Part shown: piece after piece, positions 16,537-24,405 of the stretch | How the letters are laid out: each line of letters starts with the position of its first letter | Numbering within the stretch: position 1 is the first letter of the stretch | Assembly (NCBI RefSeq): GCF_900323885.1 | Contig: NZ_OOHJ01000015.1 | Span: forward strand, 372,001-436,000 | Reading direction: 5' to 3' | DNA length: 64,000 nt | Source: [Actinomadura] parvosata subsp. kistnae | Lineage (GTDB): Bacteria; Actinomycetota; Actinomycetes; Streptosporangiales; Streptosporangiaceae | Made by a program: the position numbers and the translations under genes | Notes under the pieces: generated by a model | Told to the model about the DNA's origin: nothing | What the model saw: only the letters and a program-made list of their open reading frames with translations | Database searches by the model: none

Positions 16537-17991
16537 GTGTCCAAGATGCTCACCTCCCTCCCCGTAGGCGAACGCGTCGGGATCGCCTTCTCCGGCGGCC
16601 TCGACACCTCCGTGGCGGTCGCGTGGATGCGCGAGAAGGGTGCGGTTCCCTGCACCTACACCGCCGACATCGGCCAGTACGACGAGCCCGACATCGCCTC
16701 GGTGCCGGGCCGCGCGACGGCGTACGGCGCCGAGATCGCCCGGCTGGTCGACTGCCGGGAGGCCCTCGTGGAGGAGGGTCTGGCCGCGCTGGCCTGCGGG
16801 GCGTTCCACATCCGCTCCGGCGGCCGCACCTACTTCAACACGACGCCGCTCGGCCGCGCCGTCACCGGCACCCTGCTGGTGCGCGCGATGCTCGACGACG
16901 GCGTGCTGATCTGGGGCGACGGCTCCACGTTCAAGGGCAACGACATCGAGCGGTTCTACCGCTACGGCCTGCTGGCGAACCCGTCGCTGCGCATCTACAA
17001 GCCGTGGCTCGACGCCGACTTCGTCAGCGAGCTCGGCGGGCGCAAGGAGATGTCGGAGTGGCTGCTCGCCCGCGACCTGCCCTACCGTGCGAGCACGGAG
17101 AAGGCGTACTCCACCGACGCGAACATCTGGGGCGCCACCCACGAGGCCAAGAGGCTCGAGCACCTCGACGCCGGCATCGAGATCGTCGAGCCGATCATGG
17201 GCGTGCGGTTCTGGGACCCTGAGGTCGAGATCGCGGCCGAGGACGTCACGATCGGGTTCGAGCGGGGCCGGCCGGTGACGATCAACGGCAAGGAGTTCGC
17301 CTCGGCGGTCGATCTGGTGCTGGAGGCCAACGCGATCGGCGGCCGGCACGGGCTCGGCATGTCCGACCAGATCGAGAACCGCGTCATCGAGGCCAAGAGC
17401 CGGGGCATCTACGAGGCGCCGGGCATGGCGCTGCTGCACGCGGCCTACGAGCGGCTGGTCAACGCCATCCACAACGAGGACACCCTGGCCAGCTACCACA
17501 TCGAGGGCAGGAAGCTGGGCCGGCTGCTCTACGAGGGCCGCTGGCTCGACCCGCAGGCGCTGATGCTGCGCGAGTCGCTGCAGCGCTGGGTCGGCATGGC
17601 GATCACGGGCGAGGTGACGCTGCGGCTGCGGCGCGGGGAAGACTACTCGGTGCTCGACACGACGGGCCCGGCGTTCAGCTACCACCCCGACAAGCTGTCG
17701 ATGGAGCGCACCGAGGACGCCGCGTTCGGCCCGCTCGACCGCATCGGCCAGCTCACCATGCGCAACCTCGACATCGCCGACTCGCGCGCGAAGCTGGAGC
17801 AGTACGCCGGGCTCGGCATGGTGGGGCACCAGACGCTGCTGGGCACCACGCAGGTGGCCGCGACGGGGCTGATCGGCGCGATGCCGGAGGGCGGCGCCGA
17901 GGCGATCGCCTCCCGTGGCGAGGCCCCCGGCGAGGTGTCCGACGACGACGTGCTGCTCGACCAGGCGGCGATGGAGGCCGGCACTGACTGA
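16537..17991 (+). CDS. argG: argininosuccinate synthase
   Basis: 484 residues from GTG 16537, close to the length of the long (E. coli-type) ArgG. GIAFSGGLDTSVAVAWM near residues 15-31 is the ATP pyrophosphatase-type P-loop; TYFNTTPLGRAVTGTLLV, DGSTFKGNDIERFYRYG and STDANIWGATHEAK are conserved substrate-binding segments. It joins citrulline and aspartate using ATP to form argininosuccinate, the penultimate step of arginine synthesis. No other arg genes are near. The start was chosen because it matches the family N-terminus (LPVGERVGIAFSGG) and sits 7 bases after TATACT, suggesting a leaderless mRNA. A strong terminator follows. Confidence 0.96.
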   Translation: MSKMLTSLPVGERVGIAFSGGLDTSVAVAWMREKGAVPCTYTADIGQYDEPDIASVPGRATAYGAEIARLVDCREALVEEGLAALACGAFHIRSGGRTYFNTTPLGRAVTGTLLVRAMLDDGVLIWGDGSTFKGNDIERFYRYGLLANPSLRIYKPWLDADFVSELGGRKEMSEWLLARDLPYRASTEKAYSTDANIWGATHEAKRLEHLDAGIEIVEPIMGVRFWDPEVEIAAEDVTIGFERGRPVTINGKEFASAVDLVLEANAIGGRHGLGMSDQIENRVIEAKSRGIYEAPGMALLHAAYERLVNAIHNEDTLASYHIEGRKLGRLLYEGRWLDPQALMLRESLQRWVGMAITGEVTLRLRRGEDYSVLDTTGPAFSYHPDKLSMERTEDAAFGPLDRIGQLTMRNLDIADSRAKLEQYAGLGMVGHQTLLGTTQVAATGLIGAMPEGGAEAIASRGEAPGEVSDDDVLLDQAAMEAGTD

Positions 17992-18008
17992 CGCACGCGC
18001 CCCTTCAT

Positions 18009-18039
18009 CCTCTGCCGGGTGTGTCCCGCCCGGCAGAGG
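18009..18039 (+). terminator. terminator hairpin after argG
   Basis: CCTCTGCCGGG at 18009-18019 pairs perfectly with CCCGGCAGAGG at 18029-18039 around a 9-base loop. The 11-pair GC-rich stem lies 18 bases after the argG stop. There is no T tract, which is normal for actinomycete terminators. Confidence 0.75.
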
Positions 18040-18077
18040 TGCCTTGCCACACCGATGCGGCGGCCAAACATATCCAA

Positions 18078-18100
18078 GACAACCGGTCTAGCGGGTTGTC
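18078..18100. promoter_or_regulatory. inverted repeat upstream of the DUF574 methyltransferase
   Basis: GACAACC (18078-18084) and GGTTGTC (18094-18100) form a 7-base inverted repeat with a 9-base centre, the size of a dimeric repressor operator. TTGACT starts two bases later (18102) and could be a -35 element. Confidence 0.35.
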
Positions 18101-18158
18101 ATTGACTGGAATTGTTGGAACATATGGTTCGAGTCATCGAGTGAGGTCCAGAGATCGT

Positions 18159-18176
18159 CTACCGGCTTGCCGGTAG
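18159..18176 (+). promoter_or_regulatory. hairpin just upstream of the methyltransferase ribosome binding site
   Basis: CTACCGGC and GCCGGTAG form an 8-base inverted repeat around TT at 18159-18176. It ends about 10 bases before the AAAAGGGG ribosome binding site of the gene at 18199, so it could modulate translation or serve as an operator. Confidence 0.35.
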
Positions 18177-18198
18177 CGGCGAGGGAAAAGGGGCCATC

Positions 18199-19029
18199 AT
18201 GCACCAGCGTGCCGTGCGGAACTTGGCCGGCCTCGAGACCACGCAGGCCAGAATAACGCGCATCTTCGACGCTGCGGCAGGTGGCAAGAACCATTTCCTC
18301 GCGGACAAGGACACGGTCCGCCATTTCGATCAGGCGGCCCCCGCCCTGACCACGGCGGCCCGCGCGGTGCTCGAATTCTTCTCCCGCATGATCGGCCATT
18401 TGTCGGCGGAAGGCGTCGACCAGTATCTGATCGTGGGCAGCGGCATCCCGAGCGGCCCGTCGGCCGGGCACGGCCTGCACGACGTGGCCCGCCAGGCGTG
18501 CGCCGCCGCTCCGCGCGTCCTGTACGTCGAGAACAACCCGATGGTGGTCACCATGGCGCAGGCCACCATCGAGCCCTTCACCGACCTCGTGCGCGTGGTG
18601 GAGGGCGACATCCGCGAGATCGACGAGGTGCTGCGCGACCACGTGGTGCGCACGTTCATCGACTGGGACCGGCCGGTGGCCGTGCTGCTGCTGTCGACCT
18701 ACAGCCTCAACGACGACGAGTACGCCCACTACGTCATCAAGCGCCTGCGGCACACGGCGCCGGGCGGCAGCTTCCTCGGCCTGCTGCACACCACGTTCGA
18801 CGGCGTCCCGCCGGAGCTGCTGCCGGCCATCCGCGACCTGCTCGCGATGACGCTGCCGCACCTGGCGATCCGCACGAAGGACGAGGTGGCGGCCCTGCTG
18901 GAGGGGCTCGACCTGGTGGCGCCCGGGCTGGTGTGGGTGCCGGAGTGGCGCCCTGACGACAACGGCCACGCCTGTCGCGAGGAGCCCAGCTCGTCGGGCA
19001 ACTACGGCGCCGTCGCTCGCATCCCCTGA
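18199..19029 (+). CDS. DUF574-type SAM-dependent methyltransferase
   Basis: 276 residues of the Methyltransf_19/DUF574 family, which is abundant in Streptomyces and relatives. N-terminal ARITRIFDAAAGGKNHFLADKD is the family hallmark (usually RVYDYxLGGKDNF), followed by YLIVGSGIPSG, RVLYVENNPMVVTMA (SAM ribose-binding Asp/Glu position) and a PVAVLLLSTYSLNDDE strand. Here the motif-I residues read VGSGIPSG rather than DIGTGLPT, a mild divergence. Substrate unknown. The ATG follows AAAAGGGG. It lies after the argG terminator in its own unit, with an inverted repeat and a hairpin upstream. Confidence 0.85.
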   Translation: MHQRAVRNLAGLETTQARITRIFDAAAGGKNHFLADKDTVRHFDQAAPALTTAARAVLEFFSRMIGHLSAEGVDQYLIVGSGIPSGPSAGHGLHDVARQACAAAPRVLYVENNPMVVTMAQATIEPFTDLVRVVEGDIREIDEVLRDHVVRTFIDWDRPVAVLLLSTYSLNDDEYAHYVIKRLRHTAPGGSFLGLLHTTFDGVPPELLPAIRDLLAMTLPHLAIRTKDEVAALLEGLDLVAPGLVWVPEWRPDDNGHACREEPSSSGNYGAVARIP

Positions 19030-19113
19030 GGAAACTTCTCTGCCACGCATTCACAAAAGTGAAGGCGAGCGCTTATCGTAAGTGTGGGAGCGCTCCCAAA
19101 ATGAAAGAACGTG

Positions 19114-19536
19114 ATGCGTATGGCCCCCCACCTCGCCCCTCACGGCGGGTCCCTGACCGCCCCTCAGGCCCGCGCGGTGGAGTACCTGCTGCCCTCCGCT
19201 CCCGCCGGGGTCGCCGAGGCCCGCTCCCTCGTACGGGCGGAGCTGTCCCGCTGGGAGCTGGCCCATCTCTCCGACGACTGCCTGCTGATCGTCAGCGAGC
19301 TCGTCACCAACGTCGTACGGCACGGCGGCTCCGCCTACACGCTGCGGCTTGAGGAGCGCGGGGGCCGGTTGTACGGCGAGGTGTTCGACCCGGGCGAGGG
19401 CGTGCCGTTCCAGCGCTCCCCCGGCGTGGACGCCCTGTCGGGGCGCGGGTTGCAGATCGTCGCCGCGATCGCGGACGAGTGGGGCGTGACACCGGCCGAC
19501 AACGGCAAGCTGGTCTGGTTCGCGATCACCGCCTGA
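19114..19536 (+). CDS. anti-sigma-factor-like ATP-binding protein (HATPase_c, RsbW type)
   Basis: About 140 residues. AVEYLLPSAPAGVAEARSLVRAEL is followed by the Bergerat-fold N-box LLIVSELVTNVVRHGGS, then FDPGEGVP and ALSGRGLQIVAAIADEWGV. This is the single-domain RsbW/SpoIIAB-like ATPase family very common in actinomycetes, which bind sigma factors or anti-anti-sigma factors; many members have undefined partners. ATG 19114 has GAAAG 6 bases upstream; GTG 19111 is nearly equivalent. No sigma gene is adjacent. Confidence 0.85.
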   Translation: MRMAPHLAPHGGSLTAPQARAVEYLLPSAPAGVAEARSLVRAELSRWELAHLSDDCLLIVSELVTNVVRHGGSAYTLRLEERGGRLYGEVFDPGEGVPFQRSPGVDALSGRGLQIVAAIADEWGVTPADNGKLVWFAITA

Positions 19537-19605
19537 AGACTCCGCCACCGAACGGGACTCGCGATCGCCGCCTGAGCACCCCGTGTCGCCGCCTGACCAC
19601 CCCCG

Positions 19606-20130
19606 TCACCGGGCGGAGCCCAGCGCCGGCCGTTCCCGCAGGATCCTGATGAGCAGCCCGGTCAGCCGCTCCCGCTCCGCCTCGTCCAGCGGCGCGAACC
19701 ACTCCCCCTCCCGCCGCGCCTGCTCGGCGAACGCCTCCCGCACGGCCTTCTCCCCCGCCCCGGTGAGCGCGATGACGACCGCGCGCCCGTCTCCCGGCAC
19801 CGGCCGCCGCTCCACCAGCCCGCCGCGTTCCAGCGTGTTGACCGCGTTCGTGACGGCGGAGCGGGACATGGCCGACAGCTCGGCCAGCCGGACCGGCTGG
19901 GCGGGGCCGAGCAGCCACAGCTTGAACATCAGCCGGAAGCCCGGCAGCGTCCAGCCGCGCGGCCGGTGGATGCGTGTCTCCAGGTCCGTCACGAGCAGGT
20001 AGGCGAGCTGCAGCAGGTGGTAGGCCAGCGCGAACGCGTCGGGATCGGCGGGCGGCGGCATCGCGGCCAGCCGCTCCCGCGCGTACGCGGCGTACTCGAG
20101 GTCGGGCGGCCCGGCCTGGGAATCGGTCAC
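19606..20130 (-). CDS. MarR-family transcriptional regulator
   Basis: 174 residues with a winged helix-turn-helix at about 75-135: RLAELSAMSRSAVTNAVNTLERGGLVERRPVPGDGRAVVIALTGAG, including the DxR wing. The N-terminal helices (YHLLQLAYLLVTDLETRI) form the dimer interface. It probably represses the divergent monooxygenase operon starting at 20203, since a palindrome typical of MarR proteins lies in the 72-base intergenic region over the operon's -10 box. The ligand is likely a substrate or product of the monooxygenase (inference). Confidence 0.9.
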   Translation of the reverse strand: MTDSQAGPPDLEYAAYARERLAAMPPPADPDAFALAYHLLQLAYLLVTDLETRIHRPRGWTLPGFRLMFKLWLLGPAQPVRLAELSAMSRSAVTNAVNTLERGGLVERRPVPGDGRAVVIALTGAGEKAVREAFAEQARREGEWFAPLDEAERERLTGLLIRILRERPALGSAR

Positions 20131-20167
20131 CGGTCAAGTCTTGCGTAGCGGGACGCCCACCCGAGAT

Positions 20168-20187
20168 ATTGTTTCGGCCATAACAAT
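20168..20187. promoter_or_regulatory. MarR-type operator
   Basis: ATTGTT (20168-20173) and AACAAT (20182-20187) form an inverted repeat with an 8-base spacer, the size and AT-rich character of MarR operators. It overlaps a TATTGT -10 candidate at 20167-20172 and precedes the GGAGGAGG ribosome binding site of the monooxygenase. Confidence 0.55.
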
Positions 20188-20202
20188 CTCGGAGGAGGGC
20201 CA

Positions 20203-21372
20203 GTGCGCATCGTCATCGCCGGAGCCGGCATCGGCGGCCTGACCGCCGCACTCAGCCTGCACGCGGCGGGCTTCTCCGACGTGACCGTGCACGAGGCCGC
20301 CCGCGAGCTGAAGCCCCTCGGCGTCGGCATCAACCTGCTCCCCCACGCCGTCCGCGAGCTGACCGAGCTGGGCCTGGCCGACCGGCTGGCCGCGATCGGC
20401 GTCGCCACGGCCGAGCTGGCCTACTTCAACCGCTACGGCACCCCCATCTGGTCCGAGCCGCGCGGGCTCGGCGCGGGCTACGCCTGGCCGCAGTACTCCG
20501 TGCACCGGGGCCGCCTGCAGATGCTGCTGCTGGAGGCGGTGATCGAGCGGCTGGGGCCGGACAGCGTACGGACCGGCAGCCGGATCACCGGCCCCGGCGA
20601 GGAGGACCTGCTGATCGGCGCGGACGGCATCAACTCGGCCGTGCGCGCGCACCTGTACCCGGACGAGGGCCCGCCCCCGGGGAACGGCCTGGTGCTGTGG
20701 CGCGGCACCACGTACGGCGAGCCGTTCCTGACCGGCCGATCCATGATCATGGCGGGGGACGGCACGCAGAAGTTCGTCGCCTACCCCATCGAGACCGGCA
20801 AGCGCACCCTGATCAACTGGATCGCCGAGCGCCCGCTCGACGGCGAGCCGCCTGAGCGCGGCAACTGGAACCGCCCCTGCGACCTGGCCGAGGTCGGCCG
20901 GCACTTCGCCGACTGGCGCTTCGACTGGCTGGACGTGCCGGGCATCATCGCCGGCGCGGACACGGCCTACGAGTACCCGATGGTGGACCGCGACCCGCTG
21001 CCCCGCTGGACCGTCGGCAACGTCACGCTGCTCGGCGACGCGGCCCACGCCATGTACCCGATCGGCTCGAACGGCGCCTCCCAGGCCATCATCGACGCCC
21101 GGGTGCTGGCGTACGCGCTGGCCCACGACGACCTGCCCGCGTACGAGCGGCTGCGGCGGCCCGCCACGACGGCGCTGCAGCTCTCGAATCGGGAGATGGG
21201 CCCGGAGGTCGTGATGAAGCTGGCCCACGAGCGGGCGCCGGGCGGGTTCGACGACGTGGAGCAGGTCATCCCGCTGGCGGAGCGGGCCGAGATCGCCGCC
21301 TCCTACAAGCGCACGGCAGGCTTCGACCCGGCCTCGCTCAGCGCCCGCCCGTCCTGGAGCGTCACCCGATGA
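20203..21372 (+). CDS. FAD-dependent monooxygenase
   Basis: 389 residues of the class A flavoprotein monooxygenases. RIVIAGAGIGGLTAALSL at the N-terminus binds FAD, DLLIGADGINSAVR is the DG motif, and VTLLGDAAHAMYPIGSNGASQAIIDA is the GD motif. These enzymes hydroxylate aromatic or enol substrates with NAD(P)H and oxygen. The protein resembles the group annotated as flavin-dependent oxidoreductases near salicylate hydroxylase. GTG start with GGAGGAGG upstream. It is the first gene of an operon with the DUF3237 gene (ATGA overlap) and the CocE-like hydrolase; the divergent MarR gene probably controls it. Confidence 0.9.
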   Translation: MRIVIAGAGIGGLTAALSLHAAGFSDVTVHEAARELKPLGVGINLLPHAVRELTELGLADRLAAIGVATAELAYFNRYGTPIWSEPRGLGAGYAWPQYSVHRGRLQMLLLEAVIERLGPDSVRTGSRITGPGEEDLLIGADGINSAVRAHLYPDEGPPPGNGLVLWRGTTYGEPFLTGRSMIMAGDGTQKFVAYPIETGKRTLINWIAERPLDGEPPERGNWNRPCDLAEVGRHFADWRFDWLDVPGIIAGADTAYEYPMVDRDPLPRWTVGNVTLLGDAAHAMYPIGSNGASQAIIDARVLAYALAHDDLPAYERLRRPATTALQLSNREMGPEVVMKLAHERAPGGFDDVEQVIPLAERAEIAASYKRTAGFDPASLSARPSWSVTR

Positions 21373-21818
21373 ACCTCGAACCGCTCGCCTCCTTCCACGT
21401 CGAGCTCGACCCGATCCTCGACCTCGGCGACTCGCCGTGGGGCCGCCGCCGGGTGATCAACATCGTGGGCGGCTCGTTCGAGGGGCCCCGCCTGTCGGGC
21501 GTGGTGCTGCCCGGCGGCGCCGACTGGCAGGTGGTGCACGCCGACGGCGCGATCAGCGTGGACACCCGCTACACGCTGCGCACCCACGACGGCGCGCTGC
21601 TCTACATCTCGACCAGCGGCGTGCGGCACGGCCCGCCCGAGGTGCTCGACCGGCTCGCGCGGGGCGAGGAGGTGGACCCGTCGGAGTACTACTTCCGGCT
21701 GTTCTGCCGTTTCGAGACCGGCGACGGGCGTTATCTCTGGCTGAACCGTACGCTGGCGGTGGCCTCGGCGGCGCGCGCCGCCTCCGCCGTACGGTACGAC
21801 GCCTACGCCCTCACCTGA
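21369..21818 (+). CDS. DUF3237 domain protein
   Basis: 149 residues matching the DUF3237 family: LASFHVELDPILDLGDSPWGRRRVINIVGG at the start, GADWQVVHADGAISVDTRYTLRTHDGALLYISTSGVR in the middle, and YYFRLFCRFETGDGRYLWLNRTLAVASA at the end. The fold is a beta barrel; in actinomycetes it often neighbours flavin monooxygenases of aromatic catabolism, but its activity is undefined. Its ATG overlaps the monooxygenase stop (ATGA), implying coupled expression. Confidence 0.88.
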   Translation: MNLEPLASFHVELDPILDLGDSPWGRRRVINIVGGSFEGPRLSGVVLPGGADWQVVHADGAISVDTRYTLRTHDGALLYISTSGVRHGPPEVLDRLARGEEVDPSEYYFRLFCRFETGDGRYLWLNRTLAVASAARAASAVRYDAYALT

Positions 21819-21871
21819 CCGGCGCCGGCCCCGCTCACGCCGACCCGACCCGACCGACGCCGGAGGCTCCG

Positions 21872-23470
21872 ATGCCGAAGCTCGACCGCTCGCCGATGCG
21901 CGTCACCGCCGAGTACGACACGCCCATGCCGATGCGTGACGGCACCGTGCTGCGCGGCACCGTGCACCGCCGGGCGGAGGGCGGCCCGTTCCCGGCGTTG
22001 CTGGCGCGCAGCCCGTACGGCGAGGGCGCGTTCCGGATGATCCCGGTGACGGCGGCGCTGGAGGCGGGCTTCGCGGTGGTGCTGCAGCACTGCCGGGGGC
22101 GCGGGAGCAGCGACGGCGAGTTCCGCCCGTGGCGGGACGAGGGCGACGACGGGCACGACACAATCGCCTGGATCACCGGGCAGCCGTGGTCGAACGGCGA
22201 GGTGGTGATGACCGGCATGTCGTACCTGGCCGGTTGCGCCCTCCAGGCCGCCGCCACCCGCCCGCCGGGGCTCAAGGCGGTGTACGCGGCGATGACGCCG
22301 CACGACTTCCACGACGGTCTGAAGTACCACGGCGGGGCGCTGGCCCTGGGCTCGGCGCTCAACTGGGGCACGATGCAGGCGGCGCTCGGGCTGATGCACG
22401 CGGCGGAGGCGGGCGAGGACGTCGGGGCGGCGTTCGGCGCGCTGCTGCCGGCGATGACCGACCAGGCCACGGCGCTGCGCACGCTGCCGCTGGACACGAT
22501 CGAGGGCATCCCGTGGTGGCGCGAGTGGATCTCGCATCCGGCGCGCGACGCGTTCTGGGAGGAGCTGGCCGAGACGTTGCGGCACGACCGCATCGAGGTG
22601 CCGGTGATGCACGTGGCCGGCTGGTTCGACCTGTTCCTCGCGGGCACGCTGGAGAACCACCGGCGGCTGGGCGGCCCGCTGGTCGTCGGGCCCTGGTCGC
22701 ACCTGACGGCGGCCTCGTCCGGCACGGGGCGGCTCGACTTCGGGTTCGCCGCCTCGGCGCCGGCGGTGCAGCTCGAACAGCGGCAGCTCGCGTTCCTGAT
22801 GGGCCGCGACACCGGCCCGGCCGTCAGGATCTTCGTGATGGGCGACGACGTGTGGCGGGACGAGGAGTCGTGGCCGCTCGCCCGCGCCGTGGACACGCCG
22901 TACTACCTGCACGCGGACGGCCTGCTCAGCCCCGAGCCGCCGGTCTCGGCCGAGCCGGCGACGTTCACGTTCGACCCGCGCGACCCGGTGCCCACCACCG
23001 GCGGCCCGACGCTGCTGGCCGACCCGACGAACGTGGGCCCGCAGGACCAGCGCGACGTGGAGCGCCGCCCCGACGTGCTCTGCTACACGTCGGAGGTGCT
23101 CGGCTCCGACGTGGAGGTGACCGGGCCGGTGTCGGTGACGCTGCACGCCGAGACCTCGGCCGCCGCCACCGACTGGACGGCCAAACTGGTGAACGTGTAT
23201 CCGGACGGGCGGGCGATGAGCGTGATCGACGGCATCGTGCGCACCGGCACGCCGACGGGGACGTACACCATCGATCTGGTCGCCACCAGCCAGGTCTTCA
23301 AGGCCGGTCACCGGATCCGGGTGGAGATCTCCAGCTCGAACTTCCCGCGCTTCGACCGTAACCCGGGAACCGGCCGCCCGGCCGCGCTGGCGACCGAGGC
23401 TGACCTGGTCGTACAGAATCAGCGGGTTTTTCCGGACTCGTACATCACGCTGCCGGTGGTGCCGCGTTAA
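21872..23470 (+). CDS. CocE/NonD-family serine hydrolase (X-Pro dipeptidyl-peptidase fold)
   Basis: 532 residues. The N-terminal alpha/beta hydrolase has the nucleophile motif GMSYLAG (Ser in VVMTGMSYLAGCALQ) after QHCRGRGSSDGEF; LVVGPWSHLTAA contains the His of the triad. A C-terminal jelly-roll domain (VEVTGPVSVTLHAETSAAATDWTAKLVNVYPDG, ending in RVEISSSNFPRFDRNP) is typical of CocE, glutaryl acylases and X-Pro peptidases. It hydrolyses esters or amides of unknown kind. CGGAGG precedes the ATG; it follows the DUF3237 gene by 53 bases, so it likely belongs to the MarR-controlled operon. Confidence 0.9.
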   Translation: MPKLDRSPMRVTAEYDTPMPMRDGTVLRGTVHRRAEGGPFPALLARSPYGEGAFRMIPVTAALEAGFAVVLQHCRGRGSSDGEFRPWRDEGDDGHDTIAWITGQPWSNGEVVMTGMSYLAGCALQAAATRPPGLKAVYAAMTPHDFHDGLKYHGGALALGSALNWGTMQAALGLMHAAEAGEDVGAAFGALLPAMTDQATALRTLPLDTIEGIPWWREWISHPARDAFWEELAETLRHDRIEVPVMHVAGWFDLFLAGTLENHRRLGGPLVVGPWSHLTAASSGTGRLDFGFAASAPAVQLEQRQLAFLMGRDTGPAVRIFVMGDDVWRDEESWPLARAVDTPYYLHADGLLSPEPPVSAEPATFTFDPRDPVPTTGGPTLLADPTNVGPQDQRDVERRPDVLCYTSEVLGSDVEVTGPVSVTLHAETSAAATDWTAKLVNVYPDGRAMSVIDGIVRTGTPTGTYTIDLVATSQVFKAGHRIRVEISSSNFPRFDRNPGTGRPAALATEADLVVQNQRVFPDSYITLPVVPR

Positions 23471-23523
23471 GCGGCCGTTCCCGTTCAGGCAATTTCCAGG
23501 TACGCCCGGTACTCTCCCTGGGC

Positions 23524-24405
23524 ATGAAGTGGCAGCGCACAATCAACGGGGCGCTGGCGAGGTACACAGGATTCCAGTTCAACCGAGTAGGTAAAGCAGG
23601 GCAAGCGGCTACGACGACGGTCCAGGAAAAGGCTCCGGTCAAACGGCCGGAAACGCCTTTCCGGCTCCCGGCGGATCCGAAGACCGATCGCCTCGTGCAG
23701 GCGCCGGTGTTCATCATCTCGCCGGTCCGATCGGGCTCGACGCTGCTGCGGGCGATGCTCAACGCTCACCCGGACCTGCACGCTCCGCACGAGCTGCACG
23801 TACGCCGGTTGCGAGTGGAATTCGACACCTCGCTGGCGGAAAAGGCCATGGAGGCACTCGGCCACAACAAGGCCGACCTGGAGCACCTGCTGTGGGACCG
23901 CGTGCTCCACCGGGAGCTGGTCCGCAGCGGCAAGCGGTACATCGTCGAGAAGACGCCGGCCAACGCGTTCGCCTACGAGCGGCTGTCCACCTGCTGGCCG
24001 GACGCGCGGTTCGTGTTCCTGCTGCGCCACCCCGCCTCGATCGCCAGCTCCTGGTACGAGGCCAGCCCCGGCAAGCGCACCCCCGACGAGGCCGCCGCCG
24101 ACGCGCTGCGATACATGAAGGCCGTGCAGCGCGCGCGCAAGGCCCTGCCCGGCCTGACCGTCCGCTACGAGGAGCTGACCGCGGAGCCCGAGCGCGTCGG
24201 CCGCGCCATCTGCGACTTCCTCGGCGTGCCCTGGGCGCCCGAGCTGCTCACCTACGGCACCCCCGACGTCGTGACGAAGGGCCTGGGTGACTGGAAGGAC
24301 AAGATCCGCTCAGGAACGGTACAACGCGGCCGCGACCTGCCCCGCCCCGACCAGATCCCTGATGTGCTGAAGGACATGTGCAGGACCTGGGAGTACCTGA
24401 CATGA
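23524..24405 (+). CDS. PAPS-dependent sulfotransferase family protein
   Basis: 293 residues. IISPVRSGSTLLRAML at 64-79 is the 5'-phosphosulfate-binding loop and FVFLLRHPASIASSW is the 3'-phosphate-binding segment of sulfotransferases; VRYEELTAEPERVGRAICDFLGVPW is the usual C-terminal element. It would transfer sulfate from PAPS to a carbohydrate or other acceptor. Its stop overlaps the glycosyltransferase start (ATGA), so the acceptor may be a glycan made by that partner. TACTCT 8 bases upstream of ATG suggests a very short or absent leader. Confidence 0.87.
   Translation: MKWQRTINGALARYTGFQFNRVGKAGQAATTTVQEKAPVKRPETPFRLPADPKTDRLVQAPVFIISPVRSGSTLLRAMLNAHPDLHAPHELHVRRLRVEFDTSLAEKAMEALGHNKADLEHLLWDRVLHRELVRSGKRYIVEKTPANAFAYERLSTCWPDARFVFLLRHPASIASSWYEASPGKRTPDEAAADALRYMKAVQRARKALPGLTVRYEELTAEPERVGRAICDFLGVPWAPELLTYGTPDVVTKGLGDWKDKIRSGTVQRGRDLPRPDQIPDVLKDMCRTWEYLT

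Noticed and set aside
16531..17829. Long antisense frame opposite argG
   Set aside because: It is a GC-bias shadow: composition lacks any domain, and argG itself is conserved throughout.
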